From the NCBI RefSeq assembly GCF_021155765.1, contig NC_060114.1:4588001-4652000 (forward strand): a DNA stretch of 64,000 nt, read 5' to 3'. Below, piece by piece: positions 1 through 15,100 of the stretch. The notes under the pieces are model-generated. The model was not told where the DNA came from. It worked only from the letters and a program-made list of their open reading frames with translations, and ran no database searches. This DNA is from Diprion similis (lineage: Eukaryota; Arthropoda; Insecta; Hymenoptera; Diprionidae). The translations under genes were made by a program, and so were the position numbers. Numbering within the stretch: position 1 is the first letter of the stretch; each line of letters starts with the position of its first letter.

Positions 1-116
1 TATGTATTTTCGAACAATTGAATTAATTATGAAACGGTGGAACTTATCATTGATCCGACTCAAACACATGTAATTTAACAATTTGAACGGCTGTTGAAAC
101 ATTCAAATGAATTTAG

Positions 117-3100
117 GTCGTTGCTAGATTAATCGTCTCTACACGCCCAGCGATCAGTTTGGGCGAACTTATGACCGAGGAACAATTGTTCAAATTAATC
201 AGGCTTGGAACTGGCGCTTCAGATGCAGCGTGGGCGTCACATGCGGTTTCGTGCCTTTTGCAAGATTTGTTGGAAGGTATTTGTTCTAGAAAATAATCAT
301 ACTCCGTTTAATCAAGTCTATGGCTGAGCGAAATTCGATGACTCTGAAAAAACATCAGCTTTACAGTTATTGGTCTTTAGTACAAACAAATTAGAAATGT
401 GATATATTTATACAACAACACTCAAGTTTTATTAATGCAAAATATGCAAAAAATGCATTATTGTTAACAAATAAGCCTGTGATAATACGTAAGTTTGTCA
501 TAAAATTGAACTTTTTATTTAGTATTCGCTTGATAAGGAAAAAAAAAAAAAAAAAAAAATCGTTGATCAATATTCAGATCAATACATAACGGTCAGAAAT
601 TCAAACATCGATCCTTACTTCACTACTTTTCTACATTTGTTTCGTCCCATTTTATAAGGCGGGAGACTATTTCCTAAAACGGCGTCAGGGCACGAAGGAA
701 GCCCGTCGGAAGAAAGTTTCGACTCTTCGTTGGCGGCCGAAGAAAACACCGCCACAGACGAAGACGCGGCAGGTGCAGCCCAAGCAAGTTGTTCCGCAAC
801 TACATTCGCTAATGAAATTACCGAGGCTGATTTCGATGGGGACGAGGACACGCAAGACAGTGTTGCCATTACTTCCGCCAGTGCCTCGACGTCTAAATCA
901 AATGGCTTTACGCTTCCCTCCTTACTCGAATCAGACGACAGCGAACTTGAAGATTTTCTAGACGACATTTTGGAGCGCGGAAGAAATTTACTTAAAAAAG
1001 GAAACGCAGTATCTAAATTTCCTACTTCTGCTGGCTCAGGGTAAATGCAAAAGATCAACTATTCCTCGGCGAGTTTCAGGGTGGCAACTTGAAAGTGGAA
1101 AACTTGAGAAACCAGGAGATGTCAGAAAATTTAGTTTGGCACAGAGACGTGGTGGATTTTTGCAAATCTTCTTCTGCTTCTTCTTCTTCTTCCTTTGTGG
1201 CTATTCCCCTTGAGAGGACGTGCCAAAATGTTGCAAATAATTGAATTTTTTTTTTAATTTTGTGAAACTTTTGTTCAATTTTGGTCATTTCGGTGAACAA
1301 TGTGAACTCTCAATATTTTTTCGACTATTACTACCAATTTAAACTAGCCGTTCATTAGGGTGGTTCAGAATGTAAAGTATTTTTTCGCTCTTACCTCTTC
1401 GTAGGGGAAAAGCCTAATTTTGATTATGGAATCGCGAAAAAATCTGGGAAATTTCAAATCCAAATTGAGTGGCTACCCTGAGTCTTGATTATTTTGAAAT
1501 ATAATTTGATTTCAACAAAACTAATCAGAATAACAATTTAATTTTAGCAGCATTTCTCTGGCCGTTGATACGAGGCTCGAATATGGCGTTGAAACAGGGG
1601 TAGAAATTGCTCTCAGGAGATTGTCGACGTTGGGTGCATGCAACTTACCGCTGAGTGTAAATGCCACGATCCAAGTACGTCTCATTCAACTCATTCAAAC
1701 TTTGAATATGTCATATGTCTCGAGAAAACAAAACGTTATTTGAACTCTGGAGAAATTTCGTTTTTAATTCACATTGTTACTCCGTTTGCATTTGGCTCGA
1801 CTAACTCGTCTTTAATACAACTATGCGACAGGTTCCATTAGAATCCAGCCGCTACACGCAGCCGGAAGCAATGAGAAATTCTGGCTGGACGGACAGAGCT
1901 CAAGACAATTGGAACACAAATGACACAGTTCCTTCTAGTCTGCGCATGCTGACTCGCTGTTTTGAAAAAATATTCACAGATTTGTATCTACAAGTAAGTA
2001 AAGTTTTAACGTAGAAGAAGAAGTATTATCGTTGAAAGTTCGCGAATCGTACAGTCTTGCAGAAACTGTAAAACGAATCTTCTTCGTTGAATAATGTCCC
2101 TTGATTCAGTGGAAATATCCTGAAATTCTACTTCTCTTTTGGAAATTTGTATAATTACATTTCGTTTAATAATTCGTTGCTCCGTTTGAAGTTATTCTTT
2201 CTTGCCCCTTTTCTGATCATACATTGATTTCACAAAAATTTAAGACGCTCAATTTTTTACAACTAAACTTAGCTTGTTCCGAAGTTATTACCGTCGATTG
2301 AGTTTGCAATGTTTCTGTCATATTGTTTAATTTCTTCTTTTTTTTGAAAAAAATTTTGCCAGCTCCAAGAAAATAAGCTCGTAAAACGCTTTTGATTAAA
2401 CGAAGAGAGACTTGTATTGTGTTATCTTCTGTGCATTGTCAAGCATTGTTATAATCTTACGTAATTTGTTTTCAAACAGAATACGGGCACAAGTTTGCAA
2501 CTTGTACTACAATTATGGTTGACCTTGAATTTGGACGGTGTTTCCGAACCGTCGAGCAATTCAAGCCTGTTCGATCCTTCGTTACTGCCAGCGATACCTC
2601 TAAGCTCTGCAGCGATTTCGGGTCTGATATCTGCGCTGTCTTGGTAATTATCAAACAATACTTGTCCACAATTAATATTTCAGAAATTTTCCTGGGACAA
2701 AAGATTTTCCTCAACGAAACTCCAATTGCTGATCATTATTTCGGTTTTCTTCTCTTCAGAAAAGCAAGTTAAAGCTTCGATACGGATTTCCGAAAATCAA
2801 GCTTCAAATTCTAACGTTTTCATGAACTGCCAAACACGATACTTTGAGTTAAACATTTTTTATTTAGGTCTATTCTTCTTTATTCAGGTACCTCAAGATT
2901 TCAGCCAATAACATATTTTCAGAATGATAATTCAAAATACAAGTCAGCTTGTATCGCGTTCCGTTATAAATGGAATTTCTCGTCCGTTGAATGTAATGCA
3001 TGTAAATCTCTTTGACAGAGATATTTTATCCACATTTTGATCAACCGTTTATTATTTAATCCTTTTCACAGGCATCCAGGAGTATCCCTTCGTGTTTGGT

Positions 3101-6100
3101 GCGTCGCTCTGCAATGTCTGACTCTGGCGAGTAATCAACCTCTAAAAACAACTACGGAAACTATAGACGTAACTAACAACAGCCAACCGCTCGACGGTCT
3201 TGTCGGCGGCATGGCTAGCTGCATTATAAAAGAACCAAACATCGGCCCCATGCTGCTGCGCCTTTTCTCAGGCAACGGGCTGAACGTTGACACTACGGAT
3301 AAGCAGTATGTAATGGTAAATATTAGTTTTTTAAATGACGATCATTTCGTTGGTTACACGATGGTCACTTTGTCGGTGGAAGCTCTGCGAAATGATAGAA
3401 AATTTTTGCTAATACCTACTGTTTTGCTTGTGAATTTCGCATAACTATCATGTTTGATGCGACTTCATAAATGTTTCGTCTATTAATAAAAGTTACACAC
3501 ATTGTTTGGAAGTTTTATCGCTCGTTACCCTTGCTCGAATGTTTTCTTATTTATTATGTCATTCAATGTGCTTGCTTCATTATCAATATTTTGCATAACG
3601 GTAAAGTATCTTTTATTAAGGCATTGGTTTACATGTCATCAAAATATTTCAACAATGGAGCCTCTTCAAATTCATCATTTATTCATTGTGTTATTATAAC
3701 TGAAATTTATGATATTCAGATTTTTCCTTCATTAAGGGTGTTGACTAAATTCACCTCGATTAATTTCAGTTACGCTTTCAAACCTTCGTTATATCATATT
3801 TCTGTCTTTACAGCTCACAATCTTCAGTTTTTTTTTTATTTTTTTTTTTTACTGCTACTAAACCATTCCAACGACTTTAAAAACCACAGAAATTTTTTTG
3901 CTCAATGTGATTATATCTAATTCTAAGTGCAAGGTGTTCGGAAGTCAGATTAATTTCAGTTCAAAAAAACAGAGAAATGTTAAACAACATTTTACAGCCG
4001 AATCAAGTGGCCACGTTGTAACGAATAAGAAAATCTCTAGCTAAATCATGCTTATTAATATTTTACTTTTGTCTCTAATATCATCAGGCGGGACCAACCG
4101 TCTGCCAAGCATTGCAAGATTTCTTGGTGAGGCTCGAAATGAGATGTGACGTTATATCACCCAGCAGTTCATTAGGCAACGCTTTGAAGGAACTTTTGCT
4201 TTGGGTTGTTTATCAACTCGTACAACCCGGAGGGGCTCTAGTTGCACGTCGAGGTCCGCTGGACGCTCAATGCAAGCTCATCACCTCTCTCATCAATCTT
4301 AACTTCGCCAATACGGACCTGGGAACTGCAATGAGCATTTCGGAATGCGTTGGCGTCTTGGTCTCCTCTTACGTGAGGGGTTCTGGTGGTTGGTAAAATT
4401 TCTTAACGAAATTAGTTTAATTGAGTCATGCTTACAGGGTTGTTACACAATTTGGCAAATTCGGAAATCTGGTCTCTGGAAAATCTCAGAAAACTTCGTT
4501 ATAAAAGTCATAGAATATTGTGTATAATTTAGCAAATTTCTTTATTTTCCTCATAAAAGTTTACATAGCTTTACTGTTCGTATCGTTGTATTAAAGTTCG
4601 GATTTCTTAGCATTTGCTACAATATTTTTGAATTCATTTTTTCAATTAAAACTACGATGATACCGAATTCGAATTCGCACACCAACATAATAAATTTTAA
4701 ATCAATAAGAATATTGAACCGTGATTTGAGTCACGAGTCTCCCAGATTGTGTTTTTGTATGAGTTAAGTAAATCGAGTCGCTCTGATTAGTGTTTCATCT
4801 ATGCCACCGTACATTTCTTCTCGCGTTAACTACGGATTTTATTATAATGGGCTTCGTAAAGATCCTGAAAAATAGTCATTTCATGTATTATGTCTGAATG
4901 CTTTGGAAAAGGTTGGAAAATGTTGTGATTAAACAAACGTAACGACCCTAATTTTTATCACTTTTCTCAACGAAGCATCGTGAGTTTTATATTTCCCCAT
5001 TACTTGAAAATAGTTGGAGCACAATGTGGCGGTGCTGTTGATAACGGCAGTCAGTCTGGAGGGTTCGGAGGGTTGTTCGCGTGCGTTCTTGGTGGAGATT
5101 CGAGGCAAGGTCGGCCGGCATCTTGGGACACTTTAGTCGTTGCTCTTATCAAATTAGTCTGCAAACTTATCCAAACGCCTCTTCCCAACGTAAGTAAAAA
5201 ATGTCAACATCATTTTTCTGCACAAACTTGAATTTATGTATTTACTTATTTATTCATTTCTTCTATAAAGAGAAAACTTTAAGTAAACTAAAGCGTCTCC
5301 AATTAACATACTTGTCGCGTATTATAATCAAATACGAAGCTTTTTTTGCTTTTATATTATATTTATAGAGTGTGGTGTCTTGACTCATTCTTGCAACTGA
5401 TTTCATCCGCTTATTTTCGTGAAGTCTTCAGTTCTTTCCGACACCAATACTCTACCACTCTTCTAACATACTTTCTTCGTCACTCTGGTAACGAAATTGA
5501 ATTTATGTCAATCAATTTTTTTTTTGTAAATCAGGCGAGATCAACCAGACAAGAAAGTGCGTCGGATATGGAGATTGGTGAAGCGACGCCAAGATGTAGT
5601 TCAAACAGCAGCGTCGATCAAGAAAACTTGAACACCTCTCAGACGGATGAGAGCAAAGTCGCTGAACAGCAAACTTCTTATAGAATTCATCAGTCCAACA
5701 CCGCCAAACGCATTCCATGTGTCGCTGATACCGGTAAATATTGCTTCGGCTTGATTTTATTGTTGCCATCGCTTAACCGTCTTCAACATGATTCCTAAAA
5801 TTTTACAACGTAAGATTTAAACATTCGTTTGCAAAATGCTGTGTTTATCATCGATTTTTCCTACATCGATTTATAATTAACCTCGAGGACATGATTTTCT
5901 TCACAGTATTACAGCACGAACCGACAATGATGAGGCTTTTGGGTGCTCTTGGCCACAGCACAGGATCTTCTTTGGCTATGCTGCTCGGGGAAGGTGCCGG
6001 AGCAGCTACGGAATTAGGCGACCCTTCGTCGATTCCCGATGCTACTTTCCAACTATTGTCTACACTTACCAGAAAATCCAGTAGTCCTACACTGGTTCTC

Positions 6101-9100
6101 AATCCGCTTTATCAGTATCTTGCGTCATGTGAGTATTCGCGAGATTTCACGTGCACTGAAATTTTTCTATCTTTCGATTCGAGGTATTAAATTCAAGGTA
6201 TTGCGTGCACAGAAATTAGCAAAAGAATAACAGACATTCAAGTTTTTGTGCAATTTGATACGATTTGAAACGAAGAAACAGGAATCGCATTTAGTATTTA
6301 TCCAGTATCACGTATGCTGCTTTTTTTAGATCATTACGTGGATCATTTAAAATTATATTGTAAGTATCTGATTGAAAAAGTTGGTAAATTGGGAATTTAT
6401 ACCTCGACGAGTGATTCCAAATTTCGAGTAAATCAGTTTAAGAAATCCCAAAACTTCTTTCACCTTTTCCTAATTATTGGAATGTTACGATTCGTTTTAA
6501 CAGCGTGCGGACAAAGCGAAGGAGAGCGACAATTGGGCGTAATGCAATTATCAGAGCCCTTGCTGTGGTACATATTAAGGGTGCTCGACAACGAGGCATC
6601 TTTGGCGGTATTCACAAGCATGGGAGGTGTAAAAGTGCTGTGCGATAATTTAGTAAAAGCGAGCAGCAGTAGCAGCGGCAGTAATTCGGCGTCTCCTGGT
6701 GTGATCGCACTTGTCATGCAGCATCTTTCGAACTCGCCACATTTCGCCCATGTCGCCGCAAGCAACAAAAAGTCACCCAACTCTCTGGAGTCATACGAGG
6801 ATGGATTACTGAATTTTGCACCGCTCGGAACGATTTCTTGGTCAAATCCTACCGCCCAACCTGCCGATGTTCTAATTCAGAGCGCCGCTCCGCACAGAAG
6901 AGCCAGAACAGCTGCATGGTCTTATCATTTTTATCCTGACGAAGCCTGGGTCGATCTGACCATCACATTACCTTGTGCAATTCTGCTCAGAGAAGTCGAG
7001 CTGCAACCTCACCTCACAGCATTGGCCAGTAAGTGTTCGACCCTTCGAGTCACACGTTATTGTGCTGAATCAACTTTTTTAGCAGGATAATGTTTGGAGG
7101 TTTTTGGGGTCACTGATTACGAATCTGAAATCAGATTTTAATAATTGAAGATGGCAGATCCAATACGAGGGACGAAAATTTCGAACTTGATCGAACCTGG
7201 TCGAAAAACTCTACGCAGGAGTTTATCTGTCATCATTTACTTGCGTATTTCACATAAAACTATAGAATCGAATTGCGATTAATACAGTTGAAAATTTTCT
7301 TTTTTTTTTTTCGAATTTAAGATTTGTTTATTTTCTATATGAGCAGGGATAGATGATCGTCAGGATGTCTAGTGTCAGGGGGATTTCTAGAAGACTGGGA
7401 AATGCCAGGAAATTTAAAGCAATTCTAATAAATCAGTGAATTCAGACGGAGTTCGTAGAAATCTTTAGATTTTTTTCTGTTAATACCGTTTTAAGGCAGA
7501 CATTCTTGTCAATATGCCATGCATCTGTGAAAAGAGAGTAATTTCGAAAAAAATATGTAGCAAATTAAACTTGATGTTTTGTTGATTCGACGAAGAACGT
7601 GAAATTTTGCCAATAACCAAGTACTAAAACTACTTCATACTGTTCAATACAAATCCCTGATTTAAATCGATGGCTAGGTATGATTTTTTTTCATCCAAAA
7701 ACTTAAAAAAATTAAATGAAACTTGATAAAATTATTTCAACTCACAATAAATATACTATGCATATAATTCAATGAACTTGGATGAGAAAAGTACGATTGT
7801 TTTGTCGAGCAGAGTTAAAATGTGCTAAGAACTGGAAAATGTCAGGGAATTCTATAGCCAATTGACCCTGGACACCCTGAATCTATCCCTCTATGTTTTC
7901 TTTATTCTACTTGTCCAAATAGCGACTGAAACTTTTAATCAAATATCTTACAGCTTGCCCGTCTGCGGTTGCTTTGGAAATATCGAGGGAAGGAAATACA
8001 ACTTTAACTCCTGTGTGTCCACCGATGCCTACTGCTGGACTGACATTCATAAGACTAACTTTGTCGCAACCAGAAGTGGCAACGGCGGTTTTGGTGAGAC
8101 TCTACAAACCGCGAGATTCTACCAACATTGGATTGAGTCAGATACGATTATTGGGAACAACTGCTTTTGGTGAAGTAAAAACTACCACCGAGGCAATAGA
8201 CGAGGAACAATTAACAAAAACTAGGTAAGTTGGCTAAACAACGTTGTTCCATTAGGAAATTTCGCGATATAGGATGGTCAAAGCGATTTATGAATTTCAA
8301 GACTACTGATAGTGATTCTACCTAACTGTTCGTAATCTTTAATGCTCGCTGTGCTCTCTCGATTCTCAATATTCATTTATAAAGTAGATGATAATAGAAT
8401 TAACAACATTGTATAAATATATGCTACAGATTTAAACTTTATATTTATTAGTACTTACAATCTTCTCTTTTTAATTAATGAACCATCCAATTCCTGCGTT
8501 TTTGAAAAATTTTATACGTCAAAGTGAAAGAAATCAAGTAAAAAGCGTTATTTTGATCAGGGAAAGCGAGAGAAATTGGTGAATTTTCGTGACGACTGAT
8601 AATTTCATGTTCACTCAAAAACGAAATAATCCTCGTGCAGCTTAGGTTGGCTCCGACTAGTACATCAGTGCCTCTCAGTGAGCATGTCGAACAGCAGTTT
8701 AGCAGAGGATGTACTGAACTCGGCAGCGTCGGTCGAAGGGCTAATGGAGGCCTGCTGTAATCTGCTACTGCTTCCAGCTCCGTCTCTTTTCACTCCAAAT
8801 TTAGAAAGAGTCCTTCTACAATTGGGTCTTCACTCCCGAGATCTCGGCTTGCGCCTAATAAACTTGCTACTGAATAACAGATCGACCGTCCTCCTTCAAG
8901 GTAATATTATCTCTTTGGTACATAACGATAAATCAACTGTATCACTCTTTTATTCTAGCAAAATTGGTACCATTATAGCAACGATTCATTATCGTTTGCA
9001 TTACATTTCGTCAGTTAATTCAGGCCTTAAGATCAATTTATCATTTTACTAACATCAAATAATCGCAACAGTTTCAAGAAAATATACTAAACAAACGTGA

Positions 9101-12100
9101 ATAGTAATTCAGACCAGATTTTTTAGCTACAGCTGCAAAATTAATTTTCATTTTGTTCTAATAACAATATTTTCTGGGTATACAGCAAAAAAAAAGTAAA
9201 TACATAAAGACTGCATATCAACCAAAACTGTCAAATTTTTCTGTAAAGTGCACAAATTTAGATCTGCTAACTAAACTTTAACGTCGTGATCTAAATCATA
9301 AATTTACCAAATGGCTTTGATATTTGTATCCATGAAAGCTTTTTATTTTTTCCGGGTTTGTAGTAGCTGGAAGCCAACAAACATCGACGGTTCAATTAGT
9401 GGTGGAATTATTGCAACAGCTCTGCTGTGTCCAGGATGAGGGAACCGAAGCGCGAATTTTGGCAGTGCTTTCCTGGCTTTACAATTCGGCAACCAATGCG
9501 GTCACCAGATTTAACACCAGTGCTAATCCAGCGTCACCGTCAGCCATATATGTTCATTGTATTTCTGGTATCATATGGAAAGCTCACAAACGAAACGATC
9601 TCAATTATGATCTGCAAAGTTTGTTGACCAACGAGTTATTCAAGTAAGAATTTTTTATTCATTCGTTGTCAAATATCGGTTATAACACCTGCTTGTTACC
9701 AACTAAGTGTGCAGCGATCATTCATTTTTCAGATAACTAAAAGCTGATATGATTTAATTAAGACCCAACGTTACCTCTTTCGTTTTGTAATGCATTTTTC
9801 GCGGGTGAAATTATACTTCAACATCTCGTGCCGTCATTTTGTTTCCTATGATATAAAATTTCATATTTAACTAGCTTTGAATATCGGTTTATACTGGAAA
9901 TAATCTTTCAAGTGTGTCGAGCAGCGGCCTTTTTTATTTTCTGACCAAGTTCAAATCTGCCTGACGAATATTGTAAAAAAAATTTTTTACAGTAAGAAAG
10001 GATTTTTTTCTTTTTGTCATCGTAGTTTGATAAATAACTTTTAATTTCCATCAATTTAACTCTTGATGTATTTTTCAGTGCTCTATACGAATGGAGCTTG
10101 ACGCTCGGAACATACTCAGCATTGAAACAAGCGATCGACGCTGCGATTTGCGCTCTCTGCTACGTGAGGCCGACGCTGTTCCCACTCTTACTTCAGAGAG
10201 TGAGGATATTGGTTCCCAATCTGGCCACCGATCATTCCGCTTCTATATCCGACGATCGCAAGGAAAGCGAGGGGCAGACTGACGACAGGAAGAGTGAAAA
10301 CGACGCCGAGGAGTGGTACTGCAGATTGGTATTACCCGATTGCAAAAGGCTGCACCTCACCGAAGGCCAGTTACTCACTGTTGCTGCGGCTGCTCGATCG
10401 CCACAGGTTACTCAGCAGCTCATAGACTCAGGTCTTCCAGCTCTTCTGACTGCCTCCATCGCAGGTAAGCAAAACCATTTGAGCTTACAATGAGTGAATG
10501 TTTTTTATTTTTTTTTGTTAACTAGAAGTTTTTTGAGAAAGATGTAGAACGATAATAATTAATGATCAATATGTTATTTTATAAGTGGGGTCATTTTTAT
10601 CTTATTGCTACACTACAATGCTTGAGATGTGAAATGTATCTGATATTCACCGAATTATGTTACATTTTAGAAACAACCAGTATTACAGATCATTTGTTCG
10701 GATATCATTAGAAGTATTTATTATTATTATTATTACTATATATCATACATTCAATTATCTTAACGTCATTTGTTCGAAATTATTACAGAATTCTGTATCA
10801 TGGAAAAACTGAAACAAGGAGTAGCTCCCGATGTAAGATATTGCACAGGCGTTATGGGTAATCAAAGCTTGACGGACAACGACAAAGCTGGCGAATCATC
10901 CCATCAAACGAATAACAATTTAGGTAAGATAATCGCCGATACGATGATATTATATCAAAAGTAAAACACATTTTTCGCCTTTTAGGAAATTAGTCGATTG
11001 ATCGGTATCTAAGTTCAAAGTCCTGTAATATAAATAGGAATGCTTGTCAGTTGAACTCATTTTTCAACATGTTGAATATTAATTGCTGTTCTGTATTGAT
11101 ATTATCGATATTTAACACTTTATTATAGCATATTTCTGAAATGATTTTGTGCATTTTTAAGTAAACCACAAGAAATATTCATTCGTTTCACGTGATTTCA
11201 GATGGATTGTGTATGACAGAACCCGAGAGTATATCAATGGTTTTGGAGTTTTTGTCACTCCTTTGTTCGGAGGGTAGAATGCGCGATTGGTTAGGACGAG
11301 AGGGTAAAAATTTTTGGTTACCGCTTTTGTCGCTACTCAGTAATCGTCCGATTCAAAATCCTTCCATCTGTTTGTCCAGGTTTGTACCATCAGATATGAA
11401 GTCTCGCCAAATAATACGATCGATGACGAGTAACGATTATCAATCATTTCTATGTTTCTCTTTGGCTATTAAAATTAAGTCTATTCTTTTTTTTCTACCC
11501 AAAACTAACATTTACATGTAACAGTCAATTGTTCAACTGCTACTTCGACCATCGATTTCTTGTAGTTGCAGTATTACGCAGGCTATTATTTAGCATCCTA
11601 TTTTCAGGTGTTCGGAAACCAATGTCTCCTATTCTGGCTTGGAAAGTGCTATGATAAAGTTCCTGTCTCGATGCTGTTGGTGTCACCCGGTGAATCAGAA
11701 GCTACTCGCCGAGGTGTTAACGGATGTTATTTTACAGCAAAGAACACCGCCAAGTAAGTTTTCATCACACCAAATCCCCACCAATTCCTTCAAATATCTA
11801 CTTCAATACACCAGTTCATCAGAATCGTCACATATCTGTCGAATGTCGAATGAACAAACGATTCGTATGGAAAATTTCAAACCATCGAAGTCTTTCAACA
11901 ACTCACTCCGTTCCATAAGCCTTTAATGCGGTCAATTTTACAGGCATGAGATATTTGCACGGAATATCAGGATTCACACGCCGATTGATTCTTCAATTAT
12001 TATTGGAGGGCGAAAAAGTTTCAGTCGCTATTAGTTCCGAAGTACCGATGAAGGTCGCTGTGACAGACGCTAAGCACAACATGCCGTCTATGCCTCCGCA

Positions 12101-15100
12101 CCCGGCGCATCCACTCGGTCATTACCATCAGCTACTTTATCTTCCTACTCGAGCAACGGTAGCTGATATTCTACAGCAAGTATCGGGTAAGAACCGATTT
12201 GTGTTTAGTTCAAATAATACAAAATATTGTGAATATCGACGTTCGATTAAATCTTTTTTCTTTTACTTTAGTCGTCTTTAATGTTTAAACATTTGAAAAA
12301 GTCGGTGAAGTTTGAGAATTCCTATTTCGATACTCAATTATTCAATTTTACTGGGATTTGTTTTATTCAAAAAGTTGTAGATCCAGCTTTATTTACGTAT
12401 TTTTCAGCTTTGTTGGAATCGATCGATTAACAGCATTGATAACGAGGATAATGTCCAAACCATTTTACTCGATGTCATGTTTTGCGGCTAAACTGATTTA
12501 CTTCGAATTTCGAGAGGATATTCTTGGATAGTTTATGCTCTTTGCCATGAACGGGATTTTATTTTTCGTTATTTTGTAACTAAATGGCAATTGTTTGTAG
12601 TTAAAATTCAATTTTTCGCACAAAATTTATTACTGTTTTCATTCAGTGAGCAAAGAAAGTATAATAATTTTCGAAAAATGACATTCCGGCAGAGAGATTA
12701 AAATATTCAAAAATACTGTATCCAAATTGTGAATTCCAACAATTGTGAAAACCATAAAATATGTCAGCGATCGAAACCTTCGACGTTATTCAATTGGAAA
12801 TAACAAAACTTCCCGTTGATTTATTCTAACGAATCAAGATATATTCACTAAGCTGGATCTACGTACCTAATTGTGAATGAAACAAACCTGAATCGAATCG
12901 GATAATTGACTGTCGAGATATGAATCTAGAAATTTACTTACTTTTACAGCCATCTATTCTAATACATGCATTATTAATATGTGATTACATTTGTCTATAT
13001 TGATTGAATCAGGAACTTGGCTTCCTTCGATGCTTCCGTCAACTTGCAAAGGAAATGAAACCAGCGCATCCGGCACGAGTCGTACCCGCGAATTGTGGGA
13101 GTCTGGACTAGCCTTAGTAGCAGATTCGCTCAGCGTTGCTGCTGGAAATACAGCCAAAGATAAACGAGCCAAAGAAGTATCGAACAGGACTCAGATGCGC
13201 GGTCCTATCCTGAGGATTCGATCAAAGCCTGGTATAACTTTTTGCTGTTCCTATATCTTTGTAATCGTTTACTTGCAATTTTCCATGCTCTTCGTCGATG
13301 TGAACTTTTATATCTCATTTTTTATCATATTCACACGATGAATTGAATATCAGAATTCTACAAATTTTCCATCTATTTCTGACTCACATTCCTACATGCA
13401 TTTTGATTATCTACAGACGGAAGTCCGATGGCGGGAAAAAGTTCTTCTAACAGCCTTCATGGCGGTTCGCCGAACACTGCGAATCAACAGTTTTTAACTC
13501 ACGTATCCCATCCAGATGTGCCGTTGCCGCCGCAACTTACTGTTGCTCAATTGTTGGCAATAGCAGAAGATAGCGGAACGTCTCTGTCAGAACCTTGTCT
13601 TTACCTATCGTTATGTCAATGCACTAAAGAATCCAAAGGTACGTGACAAAACCATTTTCAATGGCTTCTCATATTTCATGAAGCAGTGTTAAATGTTTCA
13701 TTACCTCAATGCATAGATGCAAAGTTATAAACGATAATGTAACAATGTATTTTTAGCAACATTCGTTATTTTTCGATTCAAGGATTGTCTGAAATTCATT
13801 ACATGCCTTGACAAAACAAATGTTACTGATATATTGCGCAATTATTTCCGTCAAAATTATTCCAAAGTTGCAAAATAATATTATTTCCATCACCGCTTTC
13901 AGAGGATATGACAAAACAGAGCGACAACGATCTACTCGAACATCGAAGTGCCGAAAGTTCACTCGGTGTTTTCAGCTCGACAGGCGGTTTGGCAGTCCTG
14001 GCGACGCATCTACCTCTTGTCTATCCGGACTCTGGTAGATCAGCGCCATACACAGAGAAATCGCCATCGCCGGACCAGCCGGACGCAGACTGGGTAAAAG
14101 TGGAGGCGAGCGATGACATTTACGAGGACTTGGAAGGCGTAAGCTCTGGCTCGCCAAGAGCGCCTCCCCCCACGCCTCACATCCCGCCTCATTCACTGGC
14201 TGCCTTTGGCCTTTTCCTCCGGCTTCCAGGCTACGCCGAAGTTCTCCTCAGAGATCGAAAACGAGCTCAATGTTTGCTCCGACTGGCTCTCGGCGTACTT
14301 GATGACGGCGACGGCGGCGACGTTCTCGCCTCTCCGTTGGCGGCTTCGCTGCCGACGCTTCCGTTCCAGGTGCTTAAACAACTTCTCGAAACTACGCCTC
14401 CGACAACAGACGACGGTCTCCTACTAAGGCGAACTATGATCGACGTCGGCGCCGTTCACCTTCTGCTTAACTGTCTGGCGATCTTCACGCATCAGACCGG
14501 AAGCGGCGAGGGTGTGGAGCAGAAAACTGGCCAGAGCAATGGTCGCAGCGACGACAAATCGCACTTGTATTGGGCGAAGGGGACCGGATTTGGAACGGGA
14601 TCGACGCAGCAGTCTTGGAACGTCGAACAGGCTCTGTTGAGGCAGCGATCGGAGGAGGAACACGTCACAGTTTTGCTTCAGGTCATCGCGAGCTACGTCG
14701 GACCTGGAGGTCCTCCTCAGAGGGAGTTGCCAGTTACGTTCGGCGAACTTTTGGCGCGCTCTTGTCTTCTACCCGCGCTCTCCTCCTACCTGAGAAACGA
14801 CTCGGTGCTCGACATGGCCAGGCACATTCCGCTCTACAGGGCGATACTGCAGCTGCTCAGGGCGATGGCGCTCTCCGCCCAGTTGGCTCCGCTGCTGTTG
14901 CCCAGGACGAGAAGGAGCAACGAACCTTCGATCGTTTCGCTTTTGTCCAGTATGAAAGTCTGCGTCAATACTTATATGCACAAGATCAATCGGACCAAGA
15001 GTGGCAAGTCTAAGACAGCTTCCAAATACACGGATGATACCGAACAGGATGAGGGATTGGCCACGCTCATACCGGACATACAAGAAAGCGCTGCTATCGT

